Shown here in pieces: positions 49,381-57,766 of a DNA stretch of 64,000 bases (position 1 is its first letter; each line of letters starts with the position of its first letter). Made by a program: the position numbers and the translations under genes. The notes under the pieces were generated by a model, which saw only the letters and a program-made list of their open reading frames with translations, made no database searches and was not told the origin of the DNA. The stretch is from assembly GCA_036387475.1 (NCBI GenBank), contig DASVTR010000003.1, forward strand, positions 124,001 through 188,000, given 5' to 3'. Origin of the DNA: DASVTR01 sp036387475. GTDB lineage: Bacteria; Acidobacteriota; Blastocatellia; Pyrinomonadales; Pyrinomonadaceae.

Positions 49381-51195
49381 TTAGGCGACGTTGCGCGGCG
49401 ATTTCTGATTGATGAGTTGATAGAGCCTCTTAGCCAATTCAGGGTTAATCTTTTGCAGCAGGTTGTGTTGCTCCATTGCAGCCTTCTTGTTCCCGCTTTG
49501 CAGATAGGCGTAGCCCAGATTGAAGTATGCCCCGGCGTAGTCCGGCTTGAGGCGTATCGCTTCCTTGTGCGAAGCGATGGCGTCGTTCCAGCGACGCAGG
49601 CTGCCGTAGGCGTAGCCCAGATTATTGTGTGCCTCGGCCCAGGTGGGACGCAGTCGCGTGGCCTGCTGGAAAGCGTTGACAGATTCGTTGGCTTTACCAA
49701 GCCGTGAAAAGGTGATGCCGGAGTTGAACTGGGCCGGAGCAAAGTCAGGTTTCAGGCTGACGGCTTTTTGGAGAGACGCGTTGGCTTCCTCGAAGCGACC
49801 CAGATTGTTATAAGCCCAGCCAAGATTGGAGAGGGCTTCGGCGTCGTCCGGCTTCAACTTGAGCGCCTGCTTGAAAGCTTCGACGGCCTCAGTCCAGCGA
49901 CGCATCTTGCCGAGCGCCGCGCCCATGTTGTTGTAGTAATCGGCGTTTGTCTGCTGCAAACGAATCGCCTGCTGGTAAACTTCGTACGCTTCCGGGTAGC
50001 GTTCGAGCTTGTTGAGCGCGAAGCCCAGATGGCCGTAAACTTCTACGTCGTCCTGTTTGAAGCTGATGGCCTGACGATAAGCCTGCGCTGCTTCCGCATA
50101 ATTGTTGAGACGACGATAAGCGTCGCCGAGGTCGCTGTAGAGTTCGGGGTATTTCGGGTTAAGCGGAATCACGGCTTTGTAAGCCGCGATGGCTTCTTCA
50201 AAGCGGTCTGAGTTATAGAGCGCAGCGCCCATGTTGTAGAAAGCCTCGGCGTAGTTTGGCTTGAGGCGTATCGCCTGTTTGTATTCCTCTATGGCTTCCG
50301 CATAGCGGTCAAGGCTGTCGTAGGCGTCGCCCAGATTATAGTGAGCCTCTGCAAGTTCCGGTTGCAGAGCGGTCAATTGTTTGAACGCCCGGACGGCTTC
50401 GTCGTATTGCTTGAGCCGCGCGTAAGATTGGCCCAGATAGTTGTAAGCCTCGCTGTCCTTCGTGTCATAGCGCACGGCCTGCTTGAGCGATTCGACGGCC
50501 TCTGCGAGACGATTCAACTCGAAATAGATCGTGCCGAGATTGTAGTGGGCCGATGCCGCGTCGGGCTTGAGGCTGACCGTGCGCTTGTAAGCTTCTATAG
50601 CTTCCTCTTTGCGGTCGAGGTTGAGATAGGAGTCGCCCAGGCCGTCGTAGGGTTCGGCCCAGTTCGGCTTGAGGCGTGCAGCCTCTTTGTAAGCTTCGAT
50701 GGCCTGCTGGTACTTGCGCAAACTAAAGTAAGCATCGCCGATGCTGCTATAAGCCTCAGCGTAATTTGGTTTGAGCCGGATGGCCTGTTGGTAAGACTCA
50801 ATCGCCTGCTCGTACTCGCCGTCGCTAAAGTAGTCGTCGCCCTGAGCATTGTAGCCCGCCGCATCTATGGTCGGGCGCTGTGGCCTGACGGGCTGCGGCC
50901 TCGTGGTGCGCGTCACAACAACCACGCGCGGCTTTCTTTTTTCGGCGCTGATGCGAGCAATCTGCGCTTTAGGCTGTGTTGGTCGCTTCGGCGGCGCGGG
51001 TTTTTCGGCGCGTTTATTATGGCGTTTCTTCTCGGACGGATTCTTGAGCACGCCGACCGCGCCGCCTTCTATGTCTCTGGTCGGGTCGGCAGCGCCGATG
51101 ATGTCCTGCGCCGGCAGGACGCTTATGCCGCCGCGCAGCGACAGAATTACTATCAAAAACACGACGCGCCAATTAAAATGTCTGATGTTCGCCAT
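49381..51195 (-). CDS. Secreted TPR-repeat protein
   Basis: Encodes 604 aa. A signal peptide (about 1-30) and a basic Pro/Lys/Arg-rich region (about 45-110) precede roughly thirteen tandem 34-residue TPRs (from about 115 to 590; repeated unit pattern NLGxAYxxLxRYxEAIEAYKQA). TPR arrays mediate protein-protein binding, here probably in the periplasm. The repetitive DNA within this gene explains the many similar stretches at 49400-50850. The 3' end abuts repeat element 13. It is divergent from the ARPP-1 gene, with 441 bp between. Confidence 0.93.
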   Translation of the reverse strand: MANIRHFNWRVVFLIVILSLRGGISVLPAQDIIGAADPTRDIEGGAVGVLKNPSEKKRHNKRAEKPAPPKRPTQPKAQIARISAEKRKPRVVVVTRTTRPQPVRPQRPTIDAAGYNAQGDDYFSDGEYEQAIESYQQAIRLKPNYAEAYSSIGDAYFSLRKYQQAIEAYKEAARLKPNWAEPYDGLGDSYLNLDRKEEAIEAYKRTVSLKPDAASAHYNLGTIYFELNRLAEAVESLKQAVRYDTKDSEAYNYLGQSYARLKQYDEAVRAFKQLTALQPELAEAHYNLGDAYDSLDRYAEAIEEYKQAIRLKPNYAEAFYNMGAALYNSDRFEEAIAAYKAVIPLNPKYPELYSDLGDAYRRLNNYAEAAQAYRQAISFKQDDVEVYGHLGFALNKLERYPEAYEVYQQAIRLQQTNADYYNNMGAALGKMRRWTEAVEAFKQALKLKPDDAEALSNLGWAYNNLGRFEEANASLQKAVSLKPDFAPAQFNSGITFSRLGKANESVNAFQQATRLRPTWAEAHNNLGYAYGSLRRWNDAIASHKEAIRLKPDYAGAYFNLGYAYLQSGNKKAAMEQHNLLQKINPELAKRLYQLINQKSPRNVA

Positions 51196-51425
51196 CTGTC
51201 AACTCCATCGTTACAAAGCGGCTACTGCTGCTGGCTCAGATTGCCGCCACCGCTTGCGGGTTGTCGCGAGGATGAATTTTTAAGGCAAGCGAGCTTGTGC
51301 GCCTCTTCATAGTCAATCTGTTATTCGCGTCCGGTTGTCTGAACTAAAGACGGCGACACAGCTTTCAATTGAGTATCGCAGAATCAAGCGGAGTAGTAAA
51401 AGCAAGCCGGAACCAGGAACGCCAT
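51196..51425. other. Divergent intergenic region, left part
   Basis: About 230 bp between the TPR gene and repeat element 14. No gene or hairpin is supported. The spurious frame at 50341-51312 is the antisense of the TPR repeats. Confidence 0.4.
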
Positions 51426-51495
51426 AAGGATGAAAGAAGAGCCGTTTAACTTGAAAGCCCAAGCTCTCATCGCTCATCCTTTATCCGTCATCCTT
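51426..51495. repeat. Word-arm palindrome, element 14
   Basis: AAGGATGA (51427-51434) pairs with TCATCCTT (51475-51482); inner AGAGC with GCTCT. The right side is heptamers CTCATCG, CTCATCC, TTTATCC. It is the only one placed between divergent genes. Confidence 0.65.
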
Positions 51496-51636
51496 GCTTT
51501 TCTTCCCCGGCGCAGATTGACTCGACACAGGATTTGGCATAGAAGGGAAGAATCTTACGCCTCTTTTCGGCAAGTGTCCGTGGCTTGAGCCGTCCTTTGC
51601 TAAGATGAGTAGTGCCAGCCGGACAGGAGAAATCAA

Positions 51637-52545
51637 ATGCAAATCTTAGACAGCTTTATTGATAATTTACAGGTCGGCGAGGTGAGCCATTTCGAGCAGC
51701 TTTACATCACACCCTTGCTCGCCAGAGAAGAAAGCAGTTTGCCGTTTCTGGAAATCGAAGAAGCGCTGCGCGACGGAGTGGTAGAAATTACGGAAGTCTC
51801 GGACGCGGGTAGCGTGCCGAATTTACAGGTGACGAACAAGTCGCTTTCCGACATTCTCATCCTAGACGGCGAAGAGTTAATCGGGGCGAAGCAGAATCGC
51901 GTCGTTAACACGACGATTGTCGTGCCCGCCGAGTCGAGCGTGACGACGCCCGTCTCCTGCGTCGAACAAGGGCGCTGGCGCTATAACTCCAAGAGTTTCT
52001 CGACCAGCGATTCTTTCCTGTACCCTTCCTTGCGTACGCAGAAGCTACAGGACGTGACAACCAGTTTGCGTAGCGGCAGCGGCCCGTCTTCCAACCAGAG
52101 CAGAATCTGGGACGACATACAGCACAAGAGCGCGCGCCTGGACGTGACGAGCGATACGATGTCCATGAGCGATATTTACGACACGCATCGCGGCGCGAGC
52201 GATCATCTGCCCGTTGAGATTCCATACCGGCAGCGTCAGGTCGGCTTTCTGGCCTTTATCCGCGACGGTTTCGCAGGCGGCGACGTTTTCGGCTCGTCCG
52301 ACTTGTGCCGCCGCAAACTGCACAAGCTGCTGCGCAGTTATTATCTGGACTCTTTAGACGCGGCTGTAGACTTTCCGCAGGTCACGTCCACAGAGATTTT
52401 CGAGCAGGTACGTGCTGCCGCGCAGGAGCAATTTGAAACGGTGGGGAAGGGCGTCGAACTGCGTTTTGAAGCGCGCGACGTGCAGGGCGCATGGAAGCTG
52501 GTTGACGATTACATCCCGCATCTGATGGTCTTTCCGAAGCGTTGA
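51637..52545 (+). CDS. ARPP-1 domain protein
   Basis: Encodes 302 aa. The sequence SLSDILILDGEELIGAKQNR followed by VVNTTIVVPAESS is the recognisable core of the ARPP-1 family. A Ser/Gln-rich middle (about 120-190) leads to the conserved VGFLAFIRDGFAGGDVFGSS and the C-terminal WKLVDDYIPHLMVFPKR. No signal peptide or membrane segment is present. ARPP-1 proteins are of unknown function, and their family name refers to association with ADP-ribosylglycohydrolase and rhodanese-phosphatase genes; none is visible here. AGGAGA precedes the ATG. Confidence 0.82.
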   Translation: MQILDSFIDNLQVGEVSHFEQLYITPLLAREESSLPFLEIEEALRDGVVEITEVSDAGSVPNLQVTNKSLSDILILDGEELIGAKQNRVVNTTIVVPAESSVTTPVSCVEQGRWRYNSKSFSTSDSFLYPSLRTQKLQDVTTSLRSGSGPSSNQSRIWDDIQHKSARLDVTSDTMSMSDIYDTHRGASDHLPVEIPYRQRQVGFLAFIRDGFAGGDVFGSSDLCRRKLHKLLRSYYLDSLDAAVDFPQVTSTEIFEQVRAAAQEQFETVGKGVELRFEARDVQGAWKLVDDYIPHLMVFPKR

Positions 52546-52650
52546 GACTGTAAACTCTGTTATTATCAGCAGCCGGTTAGCCAAGTAGATTTCCGAAAGC
52601 TCAAAACATTTCACGGCCCAGATGCCATTAGCAGAAGAGGAGACCGCTAG

Positions 52651-53451
52651 ATGAAACGTTGTCCGACATGCCAGCGAACCTTTACGGATGACTCGCAGAA
52701 ATTCTGTGCGAATGACGGCACGCCTCTCGTCGCGGACGAAGCCCCGGCCTTCGACCCCGAAGCGACGGTGATGTCTTCGGCCAGTCAGATCAAAGAAGAA
52801 GAAGCTTCATCCAAGCCTTCGTCCGATGCTCTTCCGCCGACGCAATACTTCACCCCCGGCTCACAACCAGGCTCTCAGGCCGAGCAAAATATTCATCAAT
52901 CTTATCCGCCGCCTTCGCCCACGCCGGGCGGACAGCCCGCGCCTGCCTGGCCGCCAACGCCGCCGCCACAACCACAACAGCAGCAGCCATACTATCCTCA
53001 ACAGGGGATGGCGGGAGGGCAACCTGCGCCGCAGTGGCAGGGCGGACAACCACAGCAGCAACAGCCGTGGATGCCGCCGGGCCAGCAGCAACAGCCGCAG
53101 GGACAGAATTGGGGCGGTGGATATAATCAGCCCGGACAGTATGCGCCCTACGGAGCGTCGCCCGTTGCGAAAGGCGGGTCGAGCAAAGTAGGCACTATAG
53201 CCTTGATTCTGGGCATCATCTCTTTCATCTCGATTGTTGCGGTTTTCATTATCGCGAACGCGAGAATCAGCGAGCTTCGAGATTTTATCGAACCACTATT
53301 TTGGGGCAGCGGAGCGCTGGCAGGTGGCGGGCTTGTGCTCGGCGTCATTGGGCTGATAATGCGTTCGGGTAAAGCCAAGGCAATTATCGGAATGGTTTTG
53401 AGCATCATTACCCTTGGTCTTTTCTTCCTTATCTACGCCAACATGAGGTAG
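52651..53451 (+). CDS. Zinc-ribbon, Pro/Gln-rich, two-pass membrane protein
   Basis: Encodes 266 aa. The N-terminal ribbon MKRCPTCQRTFTDDSQKFC with NDGT matches the protein at 23908-24669. It is followed by a long Pro/Gln/Gly-rich low-complexity region (about 55-165). The C-terminal domain has three hydrophobic segments (TIALILGIISFISIVAVFII, FWGSGALAGGGLVLGVIGLI and AIIGMVLSIITLGLFFLIY), a DUF4190-like arrangement. GGAGACC precedes the ATG. Function unknown; the two paralogues suggest a lineage-specific membrane family. Confidence 0.8.
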   Translation: MKRCPTCQRTFTDDSQKFCANDGTPLVADEAPAFDPEATVMSSASQIKEEEASSKPSSDALPPTQYFTPGSQPGSQAEQNIHQSYPPPSPTPGGQPAPAWPPTPPPQPQQQQPYYPQQGMAGGQPAPQWQGGQPQQQQPWMPPGQQQQPQGQNWGGGYNQPGQYAPYGASPVAKGGSSKVGTIALILGIISFISIVAVFIIANARISELRDFIEPLFWGSGALAGGGLVLGVIGLIMRSGKAKAIIGMVLSIITLGLFFLIYANMR

Positions 53452-53484
53452 CAGCTATAGCGCTTTAAGTTCGCGCCCGCGAGT

Positions 53485-53868
53485 TTATTCATCTGCGGGC
53501 GCGAAGAGAACGAGCGTCGCGCCCCAGCCTCCTGCTTCCGGCGGCGCATCCGTCCAGCTTCTGACGAAGGGCGTGCGAGCAAGAATGCTCCGCACCACTT
53601 CGCGCTGGACGCCTATGCCCTTGCCGTGAATGATGCGGACTGAACGATAGCCAGCCGCGTAAGCTTCACTCAAATACTCTTCGACCACACGCTTTACGTC
53701 GCGCGGCGCGATTGCGTGCAAATCGAAGACATCGGTTATCAGTAGCCTGACAGGCTCTGGAAAAGGATTGAAGGGATCGACCTCATCATCTTCCGCGTCG
53801 GCAGTCTCCGCTGCAGTCTCGCGCACGCGCTTTGCCGCCATCCTTTTCAGCCATTCACGAAGTTGCAT
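53485..53868 (-). CDS. Smr domain protein
   Basis: Encodes 127 aa from the ATG at 53868. The Smr (small MutS-related) domain shows FDLHAIAPRDVKRVV, IIHGKGIGVQREVVR and a C-terminal GGWGATLVLF, the DLH and HGKG signatures of Smr nucleases. An upstream in-frame TTG at 54048 would add 60 basic residues (GC3 is also coding-like there) but lacks a ribosome-binding site. I prefer the shorter form, which matches typical stand-alone Smr proteins. Smr domains nick or bind DNA/RNA; role here unknown. It is divergent from mdh. Confidence 0.85.
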   Translation of the reverse strand: MQLREWLKRMAAKRVRETAAETADAEDDEVDPFNPFPEPVRLLITDVFDLHAIAPRDVKRVVEEYLSEAYAAGYRSVRIIHGKGIGVQREVVRSILARTPFVRSWTDAPPEAGGWGATLVLFAPADE

Positions 53869-54105
53869 GTTGATGAAAAGCCCGCTCCGCTTGTAGTCGC
53901 CTATCTTGACACTCGTGCGCGCACGCTTGTACACTCGCGCTCTTTCAAGTCCCTTCAAGTTTACAACGAACCGCCCGCGCTCGCCGATTAACGGAGCACG
54001 GCACAGGCCGGTGCGTGTGAGAACTTCGCGGAATGCGCGGGCTTTCAAATTTTAAGTTTCAAGAACTAATCATCTCCTTCGATAGACGGAAAGGAAGCGA
54101 AAACG

Positions 54106-55038
54106 ATGGGCAAGCGAAATAAGATAACGGTGGTGGGCGCGGGCAACGTCGGCGCGACCGCCGCGCACTGGCTGGCGAGCAAAGAGTTGGGCGATGTTGT
54201 GCTGGTAGACATCGTTGAAGGCGTGCCGCAGGGCAAGGCTCTTGACCTCGCAGAGACTGCGCCGATTGAAGGCTTTGACGTGCGCATGATCGGCTCAAAC
54301 GGCTACGACGAGACGAACGATTCAGACGTGGTGATTATCACGGCGGGCCTGCCACGGAAACCCGGCATGAGCCGCGACGATTTGTTGAAGACCAATGCCG
54401 ACATCGTTTCAAAAGTCGTGGACGAAGTGACAAGGCGCTCGCCAGATTCCATTCTCATCGTCGTCTCGAATCCGCTCGATGCGATGGCTCAGGTGGCGCT
54501 CAAACGCTCTGGCTTTCCGAAGCATCGCGTGCTGGGGATGGCCGGCGTGCTCGACTCTGCGCGGATGCGCTGCTTTTTAGCCGAAGCGCTGGACGTGTCC
54601 GTAGAAAACGTTACGGCCTTTGTGCTCGGCGGACACGGCGATACGATGGTTCCGCTGCCGCGTTTCTCTACGTGCGCGGGCATTCCCATTCCTGAACTAC
54701 TGCCGAAGGAACAGATCGATGCGATTGTGAAGCGCACAGCCAACGGCGGCGCGGAAATCGTCGCGCTCTTGAAGACCGGCTCGGCCTATTACGCGCCCTC
54801 TGCGGCAGCCGTAGAGATGACCGAGTCCATCCTCAAGGACAAGAAAAAGATTCTGCCCTGCGCCGCCTATCTCGAAGGCGAATACGGCATCAACGGCCTC
54901 TACGTCGGCGTCCCCTGCAAACTCGGCGCACGCGGCCTCGAACAGATTATCGAAATCAATCTGACGGCAGAAGAACGCATTGCACTGCAAAAGAGCGCCG
55001 CCTCCGTGCAGGAACTCATCAACGTGCTCGGAATCTAA
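54106..55038 (+). CDS. mdh: Malate dehydrogenase (LDH-like type)
   Basis: Encodes 310 aa. It reversibly oxidises malate to oxaloacetate with NAD in the TCA cycle. The nucleotide-binding loop is KITVVGAGNVGATAAHWLAS and the NAD-discriminating Asp is in VVLVDIVEG. The substrate Arg is in ITAGLPRKPGMSRDDLL, where malate dehydrogenases have Arg rather than the Gln of lactate dehydrogenases. The catalytic pair is in VLDSARMR and LGGHGDTMV. GGAAAGGAA precedes the ATG. Together with sdhB at the window end it completes part of the TCA set. Confidence 0.97.
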   Translation: MGKRNKITVVGAGNVGATAAHWLASKELGDVVLVDIVEGVPQGKALDLAETAPIEGFDVRMIGSNGYDETNDSDVVIITAGLPRKPGMSRDDLLKTNADIVSKVVDEVTRRSPDSILIVVSNPLDAMAQVALKRSGFPKHRVLGMAGVLDSARMRCFLAEALDVSVENVTAFVLGGHGDTMVPLPRFSTCAGIPIPELLPKEQIDAIVKRTANGGAEIVALLKTGSAYYAPSAAAVEMTESILKDKKKILPCAAYLEGEYGINGLYVGVPCKLGARGLEQIIEINLTAEERIALQKSAASVQELINVLGI

Positions 55039-55042
55039 AGCA

Positions 55043-55154
55043 AGGGGAAAGCGTAAGAGGGGAAGAGAGTGAAAGGGAAGGAGGAAGCCAAACTTTTATT
55101 TAAAGTGGCTTCCTCCTTCCCTTTGTCCCTTTGACCCTCTTACGCTTTTCCCCT
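55043..55154. repeat. Word-arm palindrome, element 15
   Basis: Starts 4 bp after the mdh stop. Inner arms AAAGGGAAGGAGGAAGCC (55072-55089) and GGCTTCCTCCTTCCCTTT pair almost perfectly around AACTTTTATTTAAAGT. The outer words are octamers CCCTTTGT, CCCTTTGA, CCCTCTTA. Confidence 0.9.
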
Positions 55155-55160
55155 CAAGTC

Positions 55161-56831
55161 TTACTTGGCTGTGACAGCCGTCTCGGCGGGCAGTAGTTCG
55201 AGGATGACGCGCTGTAGTTCATCGCGCTTAACGGGCTTGACGAGAAAACGGTCGCAGCCGACGGCTTGAGCTTCGTCGCGCTCGCGCTCAGTGTCGTGTC
55301 CCGTAAGGACGATGGTCGGAATGTGGCGCAGCGCGTCCGTCTGCTTGAGCGCGGCGATTAACTCGCCGCCATTCATCTCAGGCATTGACCAGTCGGTCAA
55401 TAGCAAATCAATGTTTGTTTCGCGCAGAATTTTCAGGGCAGCGCTTGCGCCCGAAGCTATTTCTACTTGATAGCCCATCCGCGCGACCAGCTTACGCAGT
55501 AAGAGCAGGAGTTCGGGCACGTCGTCAACAATCAGTATGCGGTGCTGGTCAAGAACTGCCTGCCGCTCTCCGGCGGGAAGCACGAGCGAATAGGTCGTGC
55601 CAGTGCCGAGTTGACTGCGGACGGAGACGTTGCCTCCATGTGCGGCGGCGATGCGTTTGGCGATGGCGAGGCCCAAGCCACGGCCTATGTTCGCGCGCGG
55701 GTCTGCCGCCTGCCAGAAAGCGTCGAAGACAAACGGCACTTCTTCGGCGGGAATACCTTCGCTTGAATCCGTCATGTTGACGACGACGAATTGGCGTCCC
55801 TCGTCGCTGGCGCGCGTGCCTATGATGGAGCGCGCGTCGATGTTGACTGCGCCGCCGTCGGGCGTGGCAGCGAGCGCCGCCGTCAGTAGATGACAGAGAG
55901 CGCGGCGCGTTTGTCTGCGGTCAACGCGCATCTCAAGCTTGCCCGCGCCGACGTGTATGTTCAATTCGACGCCGCGCAACGCCGCTTCGCCCCGCAGCGG
56001 TTCTGTCACTTCTTCAAGCAGTTGCTCGACGGAGACAAGTTCCTGATCGAGCGCGAGCGGGCGCGTGTGTTGCTGAGCGATTTCCAGATGGTCGTCAAGG
56101 AGGTGACGCATCCGGTCGCCGTTTTCGATGGCCGTGTTGAGCAGTTGCCGGTCTTCCAGATCAAAAGGCTCGCGCGCCTGCAACTTGCTTTCAAACAATT
56201 CCAGCAGCCCAAGCACGCTCGTCAGCGGAAGGCGAACGTCACGCACCAGCGTGTTGAGAAAGCCGCTCTTCAAACGCTCTATCTCGCGTTCGGCTTCGGA
56301 GAGCGTCTCTAACCTCGCGCGCAAGAGCGCAGCCTGCGCGGCTTGCGCCACGTAGTCGGCCAGCCACGCGAGCCTAGATTGGTCTTCGGCGCTATAAGCT
56401 TCGGGCTTGGTGGAAGCGAAACAGAGCAGACCGAGACAATGCCCGCCGACATTGAGCGGCAGCGCCAGCACAGAACGCACGTCGCGCTCAAAGCCAGCGG
56501 GCGCGTGCTGCCTGAGTTCTGCCTCGCCGAGCAATCTGGGTGAGCTTGCCGCCAGCATTTCAGTGAAAAGTTTATGATCTGCTTCAGACTCCGCCGCCAA
56601 TAATGCCGTTCTTTGAGCGTTGCCTGAACGCGCCGCCCGCCAGATACGAATTCCCTGATTATCCGATTCAGGCAGCACAAGCTGACAGTAATCGAAAGCG
56701 ATGAGATTCGATGGGGGTTCATCGGCTAAGGCTTGAACGAGTGATTGCAAGGTCAGCGCGCGATTGATGCGCGCAGTCAGCGCGGCGCGAGACACGTCAG
56801 CCCGCACACGGACAGTCTCTGTTTGATCCAT
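55161..56831 (-). CDS. Hybrid histidine-kinase-like protein, degenerate catalytic sites
   Basis: Encodes 556 aa: an N-terminal GAF-like domain (about 15-170), a HisKA-like helical pair (about 190-255), an HATPase-like domain (about 290-420) and a receiver (about 430-545). The H-box has lost its His: FLNTLVRDVRLPLTS places R197 where SHELRTP has His. The ATPase N-box reads HLLTAALAATP, so the Mg-chelating Asn is Ala318, and G1 is DSSEGI rather than DxGxGI. G2 (GRGLGLA) is kept. The receiver is complete (DD pair, D480, T-G-H, Lys in LVKPVK). It is probably a receiver protein controlled by partner phosphorylation or a pseudokinase scaffold. Confidence 0.9.
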   Translation of the reverse strand: MDQTETVRVRADVSRAALTARINRALTLQSLVQALADEPPSNLIAFDYCQLVLPESDNQGIRIWRAARSGNAQRTALLAAESEADHKLFTEMLAASSPRLLGEAELRQHAPAGFERDVRSVLALPLNVGGHCLGLLCFASTKPEAYSAEDQSRLAWLADYVAQAAQAALLRARLETLSEAEREIERLKSGFLNTLVRDVRLPLTSVLGLLELFESKLQAREPFDLEDRQLLNTAIENGDRMRHLLDDHLEIAQQHTRPLALDQELVSVEQLLEEVTEPLRGEAALRGVELNIHVGAGKLEMRVDRRQTRRALCHLLTAALAATPDGGAVNIDARSIIGTRASDEGRQFVVVNMTDSSEGIPAEEVPFVFDAFWQAADPRANIGRGLGLAIAKRIAAAHGGNVSVRSQLGTGTTYSLVLPAGERQAVLDQHRILIVDDVPELLLLLRKLVARMGYQVEIASGASAALKILRETNIDLLLTDWSMPEMNGGELIAALKQTDALRHIPTIVLTGHDTERERDEAQAVGCDRFLVKPVKRDELQRVILELLPAETAVTAK

Positions 56832-56995
56832 TTTTCAGGCGGTCTCCGGGAGAGCTTTGTAACTTAGGGAAGAGTTAGAACAAAAAGGCAGGGCAACCGA
56901 ACAGTTGCCTTAAACGCAGTTTATACAGGTTGGCCGGTGATGGCAAGTCAAATCATGGCTGATGCGTTAATTGAGTGAGAAAATTCACCGAAGAG

Positions 56996-57766
56996 CTACA
57001 GGGTAGACGGCTGATGACGGTGACGCCAGTGATGAATCGAGAGCGCCCAGGACATCAGCAGGTAATAAGCGGGGAAACTGAAAGAGAGCAGCACGGGCCA
57101 GCTTGAGTCTCCCGTCACACCCGACAGAATTAGAAAGCAGGAGACGGCCCAGAGCGCTGCCAGCAAAGCCGTTAGACGGCTGAAGGGAGCACGCGAAGAG
57201 GGATACAGGTAACGCGTCGGCACGAAAGTCAGAAGCGAGAAGAGTACAATGATGGCGAGCGAGAGCCAGTAGGGCGGATGCAGCAGGTATAGATAGAAGG
57301 TGACAACGTTCCAGTAAGACGGAAAGCCAAGAAAGTAGCCGTCCGGTGTCTTGGCGTTGACTTGAGAGAAGCCATAAACGCTCGCCAGAAGTGGAAGCAG
57401 CAGCCACCAGGCATATTCCTGCGGAAGTACGCCAGCGCGCCAGACGAGCAGCAGCGGCAGCGACGTGTAAGTGTGAAAGTCTACGATGTCGTCTAAGCGG
57501 CGACCGTCGAAGTTGGGGACAACCTCTCGGACGCGTGCGCGACGCGCCAGCCAGCCGTCCGTCGAATCAATGAAGGTCGCCAGCACCATCAGCAACAGCG
57601 CCGAGCGAAACGACGCATCCCCGCCGCGAACAATCAGAACGGCCATCCCTGCGGCAAGAATTAACCCCGTCGCCGTGTAGAGATGAACGCCCCAGGCCAG
57701 CACTTTTTCCCGTTTCATAAAAGATTGATGCGAAGAGCCAGCAGCGCTCTTTAAAGTCGGTTGCAT
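56996..57766 (-). CDS. CDP-alcohol phosphatidyltransferase (phosphatidylcholine-synthase-like)
   Basis: Encodes 256 aa from the ATG at 57766. The CDP-OH-P motif is complete: DSTDGWLAR, eight or more residues, then GRRLDDIVD (DGxxARx8+GxxxDxxxD). Neighbouring TYTSLPLLLVWRAGVLP and VYGFSQVNAKTPDGYFLGFP are typical of bacterial phosphatidylcholine/phosphatidylserine synthases. Eight hydrophobic segments are visible. An in-frame extension to 58045 has no ribosome-binding site and no family match, so I discard it. An operator-like palindrome lies about 145 bp upstream. Confidence 0.86.
   Translation of the reverse strand: MQPTLKSAAGSSHQSFMKREKVLAWGVHLYTATGLILAAGMAVLIVRGGDASFRSALLLMVLATFIDSTDGWLARRARVREVVPNFDGRRLDDIVDFHTYTSLPLLLVWRAGVLPQEYAWWLLLPLLASVYGFSQVNAKTPDGYFLGFPSYWNVVTFYLYLLHPPYWLSLAIIVLFSLLTFVPTRYLYPSSRAPFSRLTALLAALWAVSCFLILSGVTGDSSWPVLLSFSFPAYYLLMSWALSIHHWRHRHQPSTL

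Noticed and set aside
49400..50850. Regularly repeated short DNA segments, possible CRISPR-like array
   Set aside because: These are the DNA image of 34-residue TPR units (about 102 bp) inside a single open frame, with no spacers.
2203..55154. Interpretation of the palindromes as CRISPR or as one insertion sequence
   Set aside because: Elements are isolated, their words differ, no spacer series exists, and none encodes a transposase.
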